Below are positions 25,588-33,715 of a stretch of DNA of 44,641 nt, piece by piece. The position numbers and the translations under genes were made by a program. This stretch comes from Propioniciclava tarda. GTDB taxonomy: Bacteria > Actinomycetota > Actinomycetes > Propionibacteriales > Propionibacteriaceae. How positions within the stretch are numbered: the stretch's first letter is position 1; each line of letters opens with the position of its first letter. The DNA lies in assembly GCF_900182665.1 (NCBI RefSeq), contig NZ_FXTL01000022.1, forward strand, positions 1 to 44,641, written 5' to 3'. The notes under the pieces were generated by a model. That model saw only the letters and a program-made list of their open reading frames with translations, was not told the origin of the DNA and searched no databases.

Positions 25588-26072
25588 TGCCGTACCAGCC
25601 CATCCTCGGCACCCTGGCGTACGTCCTCCGCGGCGACGACGTGTTGATGGTGCACCGGTCCGCGCGTGCCGACGATCAGCACCTCGGCAAGTTCAACGGC
25701 CTCGGCGGCAAGCTGGAACCGGGCGAAGACATCGTCGCCGGCATGCGCCGCGAACTGCGCGAGGAGGCGTCCATCGAGGCCACGTCGCTGCGCCTGCGCG
25801 GCACGATCAACTGGCCCGGCTTCGGACCGGGCGGCGAGGACTGGCTCGGCTTCATCTTCGTCGTGGACGCCTTCACCGGCATTGTCCCGGACGCCAACGC
25901 CGAGGGCACCCTGCACTGGGTGCCCCGCTCTGACGTGATGAGTTTGCCCTTGTGGGAGGGCGATTACACCTGGCTCCCGCTCGTCTTCGACGAGTCGGTG
26001 GGTCAGTTCCACGGGGTCATGCCCTACGCGGACGGCCGTCCGTGCGGTTGGTCGGTGACGATCCTTCCGTAG
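25587..26072 (+). CDS. Nudix hydrolase, 8-oxo-dGTP diphosphatase-like
   Basis: A 161-residue Nudix protein with the box GGKLEPGEDIVAGMRRELREEASI; the last position of the EExG pattern is Ser instead of Gly. KFNGLGGKLEPGE and an aromatic-rich C-terminus resemble MutT/MTH1-like sanitising enzymes, but the substrate is a family guess. Its ATG overlaps the transporter stop (TGATG). It is convergent with the aminotransferase, 13 bp apart. Confidence 0.85.
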   Translation: MPYQPILGTLAYVLRGDDVLMVHRSARADDQHLGKFNGLGGKLEPGEDIVAGMRRELREEASIEATSLRLRGTINWPGFGPGGEDWLGFIFVVDAFTGIVPDANAEGTLHWVPRSDVMSLPLWEGDYTWLPLVFDESVGQFHGVMPYADGRPCGWSVTILP

Positions 26073-26085
26073 GGACGCCGCCGGC

Positions 26086-26973
26086 TCAGCTCCGCGCGAG
26101 CAGGTGGTCGTTCCACTCGGCGGTGAGGGCGGCGTCGACCGCCATGGGACGCCCGTCGAGCGACTTGACCGGAGCGCAGAGGCGTCCGGACGAGGTGAGC
26201 CACAGCGCATCGGCCGCAGCTAGTTCGTCGGTGAGCACGGGGCGGGTCTCGGTCCGGAAACCCACTTCCTCGGCGTAGGCGAACACGTCGGCCTGAGTGG
26301 TACCAGCCAGGACGCCCTCGTCGGGATGCGGCGTCACCAGGACGCCGTTGATCCGCGCGATCAGGGAGGAGGACGGTCCTTCCAGCGCGTGACCGTCCGT
26401 GCTGACGAACAGCACATCGTCGGCGCCGCGCCGCTTGGCCTCGCGCAGCGCCGCCTTGTTGGCGGCGTACGACAGGGTCTTCGCGCCGCCGAGCAGCCAC
26501 GGCGTGGTGCGCATGATGTCTGAGCGGACGCCGCGGTCCAGGGTCACGACGTCGATGCCCGAACGATCGTGGGCGAAGTCCGGGCACGGGTAGGCGATCG
26601 CCCAGCCCGCAGGACCACCCGTCCCGCCCATCTCCTGGCCGCGGGTCAGGACGAACTTGACGAGAACCTCCTGGCCCGGGCGCTGTGCGCACAGGGGTGC
26701 GATCGCGCGCCGGACGGCCTCGGCGTAGGCGTCCGAGTTCGGCTTCGGCAGATCGAGCATGGACGCCGATCGCGCGAAGCGGCGCAGGTGGGCGTCCAGT
26801 GCGTGCACTCGGCCGTCGACGCAGCCGGCGACCTCGAAGATGCCGTCGCCCCGGTTCACCCCGAAGTCTGTGGCGAGCACCGTGGCCTGCAGCGGATCGG
26901 CGTCCACGATGCTCACCGACTCACCCGGCGGGGCAGTCGGACGGTCGATCAGGCACAGCGTGAGGTCGGACAT
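26086..26973 (-). CDS. Class IV PLP aminotransferase, aminodeoxychorismate lyase-like
   Basis: A 295-residue fold-type IV PLP enzyme: FGVNRGDGIFEV near residue 40, the Schiff-base Lys region GGAKTLSYAANKAALREAKRRGADDVLF, and GHALEGPSSSLI, the EGxxxN-like phosphate loop. The closest role is 4-amino-4-deoxychorismate lyase (folate), but branched-chain or D-amino acid transaminases share the fold. ATG 26973 gives MSDLTLCLIDRP; a second in-frame ATG at 26982 is possible. Neither has a strong ribosome site. The 60 bp to the HAD gene hold GC-rich complementary segments only. Confidence 0.8.
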   Translation of the reverse strand: MSDLTLCLIDRPTAPPGESVSIVDADPLQATVLATDFGVNRGDGIFEVAGCVDGRVHALDAHLRRFARSASMLDLPKPNSDAYAEAVRRAIAPLCAQRPGQEVLVKFVLTRGQEMGGTGGPAGWAIAYPCPDFAHDRSGIDVVTLDRGVRSDIMRTTPWLLGGAKTLSYAANKAALREAKRRGADDVLFVSTDGHALEGPSSSLIARINGVLVTPHPDEGVLAGTTQADVFAYAEEVGFRTETRPVLTDELAAADALWLTSSGRLCAPVKSLDGRPMAVDAALTAEWNDHLLARS

Positions 26974-27032
26974 GCCGACCATTGTTATGCACGGTCGCGG
27001 GCCGCCGGCACAGCCGACCGGCCGCGGACGAG

Positions 27033-27707
27033 TTAAGGCAGTTGGAGGAACCGCGCCAACGCCCCCGCGTCTTTGACGCTCTGCACCCCGGGCGAAGCAA
27101 CGGCGGCGTGCAGCTGACCGTCCCGGACGAGCCTGACCGCGTCCCAGCCGCGCGCCAGTGGGGCCAGGAAGTCCTTGGCTGGGTTGTCTCCGATGTAGAT
27201 GCAGTCCTCTGGTTGGACGCCAAACCTCTCTTCGACTTCCGCGAACGCCCTCGGGTGGGGCTTCCAGAAGCCGCGCCCCCAGACGTCGGTGAAGACGATG
27301 TGGTCGACCAGGTCGGCCAGGCCCACGGCCGCGGCCTTGGCCCGTTGTCCGGTCAAGGCGCCATCTGTGATGACGGCCTGGCTGATCCCCGCGCGCCTGA
27401 GTTCGCCCAGGAGTCGCAGCAGGCCGTCTTCGATGCGGATCTTGGGCTGGTGTGAGCGATACCACTCGACGAGCGTCTCGATGGGCACCGCCCCCGCCAG
27501 CCCAAGGCTGGTGAGCAGCCTGTCGAAGGCGTCTCCCCGCGTGCCGGCCAGGAAGCCGTCCCAGAGGGTAGAGAACGCCACCTGTGGGTCGGCGCCATAC
27601 GCTTCGAGACGTCCAGCCACCGCTTCGAACCCGCTGCGGACGTAGTCACGCTCCAGGATCAGCGTGTCGTCCAGATCCCAGACGACGACCGGCCAGCGGA
27701 AGCTCAC
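27033..27707 (-). CDS. HAD-superfamily hydrolase
   Basis: Last gene of the polysaccharide operon, 224 residues. HAD motif I is VWDLDDTL with nucleophile and acid/base Asp; a four-helix cap follows; motif II is in AVITDGA, motif III Lys in WKPHPRAF and motif IV YIGDNPAKDF. It is probably a phosphatase for a sugar phosphate or acyl phosphate. The GTG at 27707 overlaps the ATP-grasp stop (GTGA); a GTG one codon upstream is equally readable. Its constant partnership with the ATP-grasp gene suggests they act in one step. Confidence 0.82.
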   Translation of the reverse strand: MSFRWPVVVWDLDDTLILERDYVRSGFEAVAGRLEAYGADPQVAFSTLWDGFLAGTRGDAFDRLLTSLGLAGAVPIETLVEWYRSHQPKIRIEDGLLRLLGELRRAGISQAVITDGALTGQRAKAAAVGLADLVDHIVFTDVWGRGFWKPHPRAFAEVEERFGVQPEDCIYIGDNPAKDFLAPLARGWDAVRLVRDGQLHAAVASPGVQSVKDAGALARFLQLP

Positions 27708-28666
27708 CACGGAAGTTCGGTGACGAAGAGTTCTGAGTGGTAGCGGGTCATGTAGAGGCCGACCTGGTAGTCGCCGAGTCTGCTCGGCAGGTCCACCCCG
27801 GACGCCTCGTCCACCAGCCACGCCGGGTAGTGTCCGCCGGCGGCGTCCGCGAGGGGGAAACCACCGCCGAGACGCGGGTTGACCTCGAACAAGACCGGTC
27901 CGTCGGGGGTCAGGAATGCCTGGAGCGTGATCGGGCCCCGAGCGCCCAGTCGGCCACAGGTGGCGAGCACCGACTCCAGCCAGCCCCTGAGCGGCTCGTA
28001 CGCGACCGTGACCCCCTGAACGGACTCGCCACCGATCGTGTAGCGACGTTCGCGCGGCACGGCGTGCAGCGGTCGACCGTCCCGACTCAGGAAAGCGTCG
28101 ATGGTCAGCTCGGTGCCTCCGACGAACTCCTGAATGATGGGATCTTCAGCATTGGGGGGCAGGTTTCCGGCCCTCGCGTCCTCGACCGTCAAGGCGCTGA
28201 TCCCCTTGCTGGCGCTCCCGCGTCGTGGCTTCACGAAGAGTCTCCGCGGCAGGTCGTCCGGCAGCTCGGCCGGCAGCCAGGAGCGAGGCGTCCGGACGCC
28301 TTCGGCCGCGAACGCGGCGTGGAACAGCCACTTGTCGGAGCAGGTCGCGACGAAGTCCGGCGTCGAGATCACCGCCCGGGTGCCGACCGCCGCGAGATCG
28401 TCCGCCAGGAGTGCCAGGACCGGCAACTCCGGATCGATCGTCGGGACGACCAGGTCGATGCGGTGTTCGGACGCCGCGGCGAGCAGGGCCGGACCGTAGC
28501 CGTCGGCGGTCACCGGTGGAAGCCGCAGGATAGGAGCGAACTGGAGCGTTGGAGCTCCCGGGTCGATGTCGGAGACGAACACGCGTCCACCGGACGCCTC
28601 GGCGGCCAGCTGGAAGAGGCGAAGCAGCGATACACGCCGCCCCGCGCTCGTCAGCAGTACGTTCAC
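27704..28666 (-). CDS. ATP-grasp ligase (carbamoyl-phosphate-synthase-like)
   Basis: A 320-residue protein with an N-terminal Rossmann-like preATP-grasp part (MNVLLTSAGRRVSLLRLF), a central ATP-grasp with FVKPRRGSASKGI (phosphate loop), IIQEFVGGTELTIDAF, and LFEVNPRLGGGFPLADAAGG with Mg-binding Glu and Asn. Such enzymes form amide or ester bonds through an acyl phosphate. Between a PglC-like transferase and a HAD phosphatase, it may acylate the 4-amino group of a sugar nucleotide or decorate the glycan; this is inference. GTG start at 28666 overlaps the preceding gene by 4 bp. Confidence 0.8.
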   Translation of the reverse strand: MNVLLTSAGRRVSLLRLFQLAAEASGGRVFVSDIDPGAPTLQFAPILRLPPVTADGYGPALLAAASEHRIDLVVPTIDPELPVLALLADDLAAVGTRAVISTPDFVATCSDKWLFHAAFAAEGVRTPRSWLPAELPDDLPRRLFVKPRRGSASKGISALTVEDARAGNLPPNAEDPIIQEFVGGTELTIDAFLSRDGRPLHAVPRERRYTIGGESVQGVTVAYEPLRGWLESVLATCGRLGARGPITLQAFLTPDGPVLFEVNPRLGGGFPLADAAGGHYPAWLVDEASGVDLPSRLGDYQVGLYMTRYHSELFVTELPW

Positions 28667-29271
28667 GAAGGCGTTCCCTCAAAGGCCGGCATGGTGGCCG
28701 AGCCTTGTGCACTGATCCCGTCCCGCTTGATCACTTTGGCCAGCGTCGCGGCCAGGATCCGCAGGTCGAGGGCGAGGGAGCGGCTGTCCACGTACTCCAC
28801 GTCGCGGGCGAACTTCTCCTCCCAGCTGATGGCATTGCGGCCACTCACTTGGGCCAGGCCGGTGATGCCCGGGCGAACCTCGTGGCGGCGCGCCTGCTCG
28901 GGGGAGTACAGGGGCAGGTAGGACATCAGCAACGGCCTCGGACCCACCAGGGACATATCGCCGCGCAGGACGTTGATCAGGCTCGGCAGCTCATCAAGGG
29001 ACGTCGCACGCAGGATCTTGCCGACGCGTCCCAGCCGTTCCTCGTCGGTGACGTGCGTGGCGTCCGGCTCCCGCATCGTGCGGAACTTCAACAGCGTGAA
29101 CGGCTCGCCATGCAGGCCGGGTCGCTGCTGCTTGAACAAGACGGGGGAGCCGAGCTTGCTCCGCACCACGGCGGCCACCCCCACCTGCAGCGGGAGGCTC
29201 ACGACCAGTCCGACGCCAGCGACGGCGACGTCAAGGCACCGCTTGACGGCGTCCGACCTCCTCTGGTTCAC
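28663..29271 (-). CDS. Initiating phosphosugar transferase, PglC-like (sugar transferase)
   Basis: It transfers a sugar-1-phosphate to undecaprenyl phosphate, starting repeat-unit assembly on the membrane's inner face. The 202-residue, short (PglC-size) form has one re-entrant hydrophobic segment (about 12-34), KFRTMR, the catalytic Asp-Glu in SLDELPSLINVLRGDMSLVGPRP and PGITGLAQVSGRN. The small size and the neighbouring PglE-like aminotransferase suggest a 4-amino-4,6-dideoxy-GlcNAc derivative as donor. The GTG at 29271 overlaps the aminotransferase stop; the longer in-frame reading upstream is a shadow. Confidence 0.9.
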   Translation of the reverse strand: MNQRRSDAVKRCLDVAVAGVGLVVSLPLQVGVAAVVRSKLGSPVLFKQQRPGLHGEPFTLLKFRTMREPDATHVTDEERLGRVGKILRATSLDELPSLINVLRGDMSLVGPRPLLMSYLPLYSPEQARRHEVRPGITGLAQVSGRNAISWEEKFARDVEYVDSRSLALDLRILAATLAKVIKRDGISAQGSATMPAFEGTPS

Positions 29272-30422
29272 CGGACGCGCTCCTGGATGAAGGTCCGGAT
29301 GGACTCCATGACGCGATCGAGCTGGGACTCGGTCAGGCTCGAGCCACTGGGCAGCGACAGTCCCGTGTTGAACAGTCGCTCCGAGGTGCCGTCCACATAG
29401 CGGGGGGCGTCCGCGAAGACCGGCTGCAGGTGCATGGGCTTCCAGATCGGCCGCGACTCGATGCTCTGACCGGCGAGGTGATTCATCAGATCCGCGGACG
29501 CCCACCCGGCTTCGGCGGGATCGACCAGGATCGACGTGAGCCAGAAGTTGTCGCGGGTCGTCGCGTCCGCGCTCTCGTCCGGTTGACCGAACAGCTTCAC
29601 TCCGGGCACGTCGGCGAAGAGCTCGCGGTACAGGCCGCGAATCATGCGGCGCCGCTCGATCATCGCGTCGAGCCTGGACAGCTGGGCAAGGCCGAGGCCA
29701 GCGAGGACGTTCGAAAGCCGGTAGTTGTAGCCGATGTCCACGTGCTCGTACCAGATGACCGGCTGGCGCGCCTGGGTCGCGAGATAGCGGGCGCGGTCGG
29801 CCAGGGCCTTGTCATCGGTCAGGAGCGCACCACCACCCGAGGTGGTCATGATCTTGTTCCCGTTGAACGAGATGGCCGCCGCGACTCCGAACTTGCCCGA
29901 GGGCAGACCATGGCGCCGGGCGCCGAGGGACTCGGCGGCGTCCGCGAGGACGGGGATGCCCTGCTCCTCAGCGATGTGTGCCAGCGCCTCCTGATCGACC
30001 ACCTTCCCGAGCAGGTCGACCGGAAGAAGGCAGGACACGTCGTGGCCAGCGCGCTTCTCGGAGGCGATGGCCTCGGCGACCAGGTCTGGATTGATCGATC
30101 CGGACTCGTCGCTGTCCACGAAGACCGGCTGGGCACCCGTGTAGTTCACGGCGTTCGCCGTCGCGGCGAAGGTCAACGACGACGTCACGACACGCTGACC
30201 GGCACCGATCCCCAGGCAGAGCAGGCCGAGGTGTAGAGCGGCCGTTCCGGACGACAGCACCACACAGTGGGCGCGGTCGTTGCGGGCGGCCAGCTCGGCC
30301 TCGAACCGATCCACGTTGGGGCCGAGGGGGGCGACCCAGCCGGAGCGCATGGCGTCCAGAACCGCGTTCTCTTCGATCTCGGTGATGTCCGCCAGGGACA
30401 TGTGGATGCGATCGTGGGTCAT
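29268..30422 (-). CDS. DegT/DnrJ/EryC1 aminotransferase, PglE-like
   Basis: A 384-residue PLP enzyme that should aminate a UDP-4-keto-6-deoxy-HexNAc at C4. GWVAPLGPNVDRFE at the N-terminus, SGTAALHLGL, ADAAESLGA and SFNGNKIMTTSGGG (internal aldimine Lys) match the PglE/LegC group. The ATG at 30422 is four bases past the CapG stop with AAGGA at 7 nt. No PglD-type acetyltransferase or PglF-type dehydratase is adjacent, so the fate and source of the sugar are open. Confidence 0.88.
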   Translation of the reverse strand: MTHDRIHMSLADITEIEENAVLDAMRSGWVAPLGPNVDRFEAELAARNDRAHCVVLSSGTAALHLGLLCLGIGAGQRVVTSSLTFAATANAVNYTGAQPVFVDSDESGSINPDLVAEAIASEKRAGHDVSCLLPVDLLGKVVDQEALAHIAEEQGIPVLADAAESLGARRHGLPSGKFGVAAAISFNGNKIMTTSGGGALLTDDKALADRARYLATQARQPVIWYEHVDIGYNYRLSNVLAGLGLAQLSRLDAMIERRRMIRGLYRELFADVPGVKLFGQPDESADATTRDNFWLTSILVDPAEAGWASADLMNHLAGQSIESRPIWKPMHLQPVFADAPRYVDGTSERLFNTGLSLPSGSSLTESQLDRVMESIRTFIQERVR

Positions 30423-30426
30423 TCGT

Positions 30427-31554
30427 TCATCCTTCGCTAGGGATACGCAGCCCGGACCACTGAGCGTGCCGCTTTGCCGTCGACACGATGAAGTTGACCG
30501 CGCGCTGCGAGCAGTTGTCGATGAGGTAGTCCGCCGGGATCTCCTTCGGGCCCTCGGTGAACTGGGACATCGCGAGCCGGACCGCCTCCACCACGTTGGC
30601 CGGATCGAGTCCGGTCATGACGATGCCGCCCGTGTCCAACGCCTCGGGCCTCTCGATCGAATCGCGGAGCGTGATGGCCGGGAAGTTGAGGATCGTCGAC
30701 TCCTCGGAGATGGTCCCGGAGTCCGAGAGGCAACACGCGGCGTTCATCTGCAGCTTGTTGTAGTCATGGAAGCCGAGTGGCTCGTGGAAGGACACGCCTT
30801 CGACGGAACGACCGAGGGCGTCGAGGCGCTTGCGGGTGCGCGGGTGCGTCGACACGATCACGGGCAGATTGAAGGTTGTCTGGACGGCCTCCAGGCAATC
30901 GAGGAGCGCGCCCAGTCGCTCGGGCGAGTCGACGTTCTCCTCGCGGTGCGCGGACACGAGAAAGTAGCCGCGCGGCGAGAGTTCCAGTCGGTCCAGAACA
31001 TCCGAGGCCTCGATCTGGGGGAGGTACTGCATCAGGACTTCGCGCATGGGCGAGCCCGTCTTGAGGATGCGCCGCGGGTGCAGGCCCTCTCCGAGGAGGT
31101 TCCGCCGTGCGTGCTCGGTGTAGACGAGATTGAAGTCGGCAACGTGGTCCACCAGGCGACGGTTCGTCTCCTCGGGGACGTTCTCGTCGAAACAACGGTT
31201 GCCCGCCTCCATGTGGTACACCGGGATCCGCATGCGCTTCGCCATGACGGCGGCGATGCACGAGTTGGTGTCGCCCAGCACCAGGAGGGCGTCCGGCTTG
31301 ACCTCGCGGAGCACACGCTCGGTGCCGATCAGGACGCCTCCGAGCACGGCTCCGAGGCTCGAGGTGTCCACGCCGAGGTAGTGATCGGGCGCCCGCAGCC
31401 CGAGGTCACTGAAGAACACCTCGTTCAACGTGTAGTCGTAGTTCTGTCCGGTGTGCACGAGCACGTGGTCGACGCTGTCGTCCAAACGCTGGATGACGCA
31501 GGCCAGGCGGATGATCTCGGGCCTGGTGCCCACGACGGTCATGACTTTGGTCAC
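30427..31554 (-). CDS. capG: UDP-GlcNAc 2-epimerase family, CapG/FnlC-like (UDP-L-FucNAc 2-epimerase)
   Basis: Last step of UDP-N-acetyl-L-fucosamine synthesis: C2 epimerisation of the L-talose form. The 375-residue non-hydrolysing epimerase has VVGTRPEIIRL, LVLGDTNSCIA, HMEAGNRCFDENVPEETNRR (EETNR is typical of the CapG/FnlC/WbjD branch), SAHREENVD and SDSGTISEES. The GTG at 31554 overlaps the capF stop. The function assignment leans on the intact CapE-CapF-CapG order. Confidence 0.9.
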   Translation of the reverse strand: MTKVMTVVGTRPEIIRLACVIQRLDDSVDHVLVHTGQNYDYTLNEVFFSDLGLRAPDHYLGVDTSSLGAVLGGVLIGTERVLREVKPDALLVLGDTNSCIAAVMAKRMRIPVYHMEAGNRCFDENVPEETNRRLVDHVADFNLVYTEHARRNLLGEGLHPRRILKTGSPMREVLMQYLPQIEASDVLDRLELSPRGYFLVSAHREENVDSPERLGALLDCLEAVQTTFNLPVIVSTHPRTRKRLDALGRSVEGVSFHEPLGFHDYNKLQMNAACCLSDSGTISEESTILNFPAITLRDSIERPEALDTGGIVMTGLDPANVVEAVRLAMSQFTEGPKEIPADYLIDNCSQRAVNFIVSTAKRHAQWSGLRIPSEG

Positions 31555-32678
31555 TTCTGGCCCTCCGAGGCAGCTTCGTTGGCGGGACGCACCTTCGTCC
31601 AATAGGTATCCGGAGCTTCGGGGTCGAAGAGGCTGTCGGTCCAGAACTGGGTCGTGATCGTGCGGTCCCCGGTCGCAGTGATGTTGTGGGTCCAGCCGAC
31701 GGGCATGTCGACGGCCACCGGCTCATCGCCCGTGACGTTGAAGGCCACGACCTCGTCGGTGAACATCTTCCGCAGCGCGATCTCGGCCGAGCCGTCGAGG
31801 ACGACGAAGCGCTCCACCTTGTGCAGGTGGTAGTGCTCGCCGCGGGTGATGCCGGGATGGGTCGTGGAAACGAACGTCTGACCGCCGGAGCCGTGGCAGC
31901 GGACCGTCTCGACGAGGCGTCCGCGATCGTCGGAGCGGGGCTGGAGACGAACCGGGTAGTGAGCCGGGAACAGGGCCGCGCGGTACGTGTTGAACAGGTC
32001 GCGCGTGAAGGGCTCCGCCAAATCGGGGAGGTCGCCGGACGGCACGTAGAGGCGGTGGAACCCCTGCAGCAGGTTCCAGACCTCCACGACGGAGGTCTGA
32101 TGCCCCTCGGGGAACACGACGCCGGGGTCACCGGCTGCCGCGTCCAGAATGGCCTGCGCCGCCCCCTGCGCATGCAGGAGCGAGATCGGCCGATCCTGGA
32201 TCTCGGGTGATTCGCCCGCAATCACCTTGTCGACGAAGGTCGCGACGAAGGAGTTGTAGTTCGGGCGTCCGTGCTCGCCGAAGAGATTCGGCAGACGCAC
32301 ATCCACGACAGAAATGCCGTGCTCGGCGAGGGTCGAGGTCAGCAGCTCGGCCGCCGCCAGCTTGCCGGTCCCGTACGGGGTGCCGTTGCCGGCCTGGACT
32401 GAGTTCGCGTAGACGACGCGTTTGACCGAGCCGGACGCCGCAGCCGCAGTTGCCACCTCGCGAGCGAGAGAGACGTTGCCGTCTTCCAGTTCGGCGTCCG
32501 CCGCCCGGTTGATGCCGGCCAGGTGCAGGACGACGTCAGCGCCCGCGACCAGTTCGGCGAGGCGGGGCCAGTCGTCCAGGCCGATCGCCGCAACAGAGTC
32601 GTCCGGGCGCAACGCGGCTAAACGGATGCGGAGGTGCCAGCCCAGGAAGCCGTCCGCACCGGTGATGGCGAGCCTCAT
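31551..32678 (-). CDS. capF: CapF/FnlB-like bifunctional reductase with cupin domain
   Basis: The 375-residue protein combines an N-terminal short-chain dehydrogenase (TGADGFLGWHL, catalytic YGTGK) with a C-terminal cupin (HPGITRGEHYHLHKVERF, zinc-binding His/Glu set), exactly the plan of CapF/WbjC. In the FucNAc pathway the cupin epimerises the CapE product at C3 and the reductase domain reduces the C4 ketone. ATG at 32678 overlaps the capE stop by 4 bp. Confidence 0.92.
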   Translation of the reverse strand: MRLAITGADGFLGWHLRIRLAALRPDDSVAAIGLDDWPRLAELVAGADVVLHLAGINRAADAELEDGNVSLAREVATAAAASGSVKRVVYANSVQAGNGTPYGTGKLAAAELLTSTLAEHGISVVDVRLPNLFGEHGRPNYNSFVATFVDKVIAGESPEIQDRPISLLHAQGAAQAILDAAAGDPGVVFPEGHQTSVVEVWNLLQGFHRLYVPSGDLPDLAEPFTRDLFNTYRAALFPAHYPVRLQPRSDDRGRLVETVRCHGSGGQTFVSTTHPGITRGEHYHLHKVERFVVLDGSAEIALRKMFTDEVVAFNVTGDEPVAVDMPVGWTHNITATGDRTITTQFWTDSLFDPEAPDTYWTKVRPANEAASEGQK

Positions 32679-33715
32679 GCGGCCCCCACCCGTGCGCGGA
32701 TCTCGGGAAGCCGCATGAGCGTGGCCACCGTCTCCTGCAGGTCCAGCTGGTGGGTGTTGGCCGAGTTGTAGTCCGTGTCGCGCGGAATGCCGGCGTCACC
32801 CTCTTCGACGTAGACCTCGTACTGCAGGCCGCGCGCGTCCAGCGGAACCCGGAAGTAATCGCCCTGGTCGACGGCCTTGACCATCTCTTCGGCGCTCAGC
32901 AATGTCTCGTGCATCTTCTCGCCGTGGCGCATGCCGATGCGCTGGATCGTCGGATCCTCGATGTCGCACAGCTTCGCCACGGCGCGCGCCAGAGTCTCGA
33001 CGGTGCAGGCCGGGGCCTTCTTTACGAAGAGATCGCCGGGCTGGGCGTGGGTGAACGCGTGCCACACCAGGTCCACGGACTCGTCCAGGCTCATCAGGAA
33101 CCGCGTCATGAGCGGCTCTGTGACGGTGAGCGGGCGTCCGGAGTCGATCTGCTGAAGGAACAGGGGGATGACCGAGCCGCGCGAGTACATCACGTTGCCG
33201 TACCGCGTGATGGAGACTGTCAGCCCCGAGTCGGGATTGTTGCGGGCGAAGGCCTGGGCGGTCTTCTCCATCAGTCCCTTGGACATGCCCATCGCATTCA
33301 CGGGGTACACGGCCTTGTCGGTGGACAGCACCACCAGCGACTGGACGCCGGCGCGAGCCGCAGCCTGGATGACGTTGTTTGAGCCGTCAACGTTCGTGAG
33401 GACCGCCTGCCGTGGGAAGAACTCGCACGACGGCACCTGCTTGAGCGCCGCAGCATGGAAGACGTAGTCGGCTCCCGTCAGGGGCGCCTCGATGCTGTGG
33501 GGGTCACGGACGTCGCCGAGGTAGAACCGGAGCCGCTCGTCGTTCAACGTGCGACGCATGGCGTCCTGCTTGGCCTCGTCTCGGCTGAAGATGTTCACCT
33601 GAGCTGCGCCGTTGGCAAGGAGGTGGCGCGCCATGGTCGAGCCGAACGAGCCCGTCCCGCCCGTGATCGCGATGGTCTTGCCGGCGACGACGCTGGCGCG
33701 ATCGCTCGGATTCAT
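32675..33715 (-). CDS. capE: CapE/FnlA-like UDP-GlcNAc 4,6-dehydratase/5-epimerase
   Basis: First enzyme of UDP-L-FucNAc synthesis, 346 residues. It has the Rossmann motif TGGTGSFGSTMA (about 18-29), HAAALKQVP, STDKAVYPVNAMGMSKGLMEK and TRYGNVMYSRGSVIPLF. The catalytic position reads MGMSK, Met in place of the usual SDR Tyr, as described for CapE. The rest of the FlaA1-like signature is intact. The ATG at 33715 overlaps the glycosyltransferase stop by 4 bp. Confidence 0.93.
   Translation of the reverse strand: MNPSDRASVVAGKTIAITGGTGSFGSTMARHLLANGAAQVNIFSRDEAKQDAMRRTLNDERLRFYLGDVRDPHSIEAPLTGADYVFHAAALKQVPSCEFFPRQAVLTNVDGSNNVIQAAARAGVQSLVVLSTDKAVYPVNAMGMSKGLMEKTAQAFARNNPDSGLTVSITRYGNVMYSRGSVIPLFLQQIDSGRPLTVTEPLMTRFLMSLDESVDLVWHAFTHAQPGDLFVKKAPACTVETLARAVAKLCDIEDPTIQRIGMRHGEKMHETLLSAEEMVKAVDQGDYFRVPLDARGLQYEVYVEEGDAGIPRDTDYNSANTHQLDLQETVATLMRLPEIRARVGAA

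Noticed and set aside
28663-30422. Complete N-acetylbacillosamine pathway
   Set aside because: Only PglE- and PglC-like genes are present. PglF and PglD equivalents are absent here, so the product is left open.
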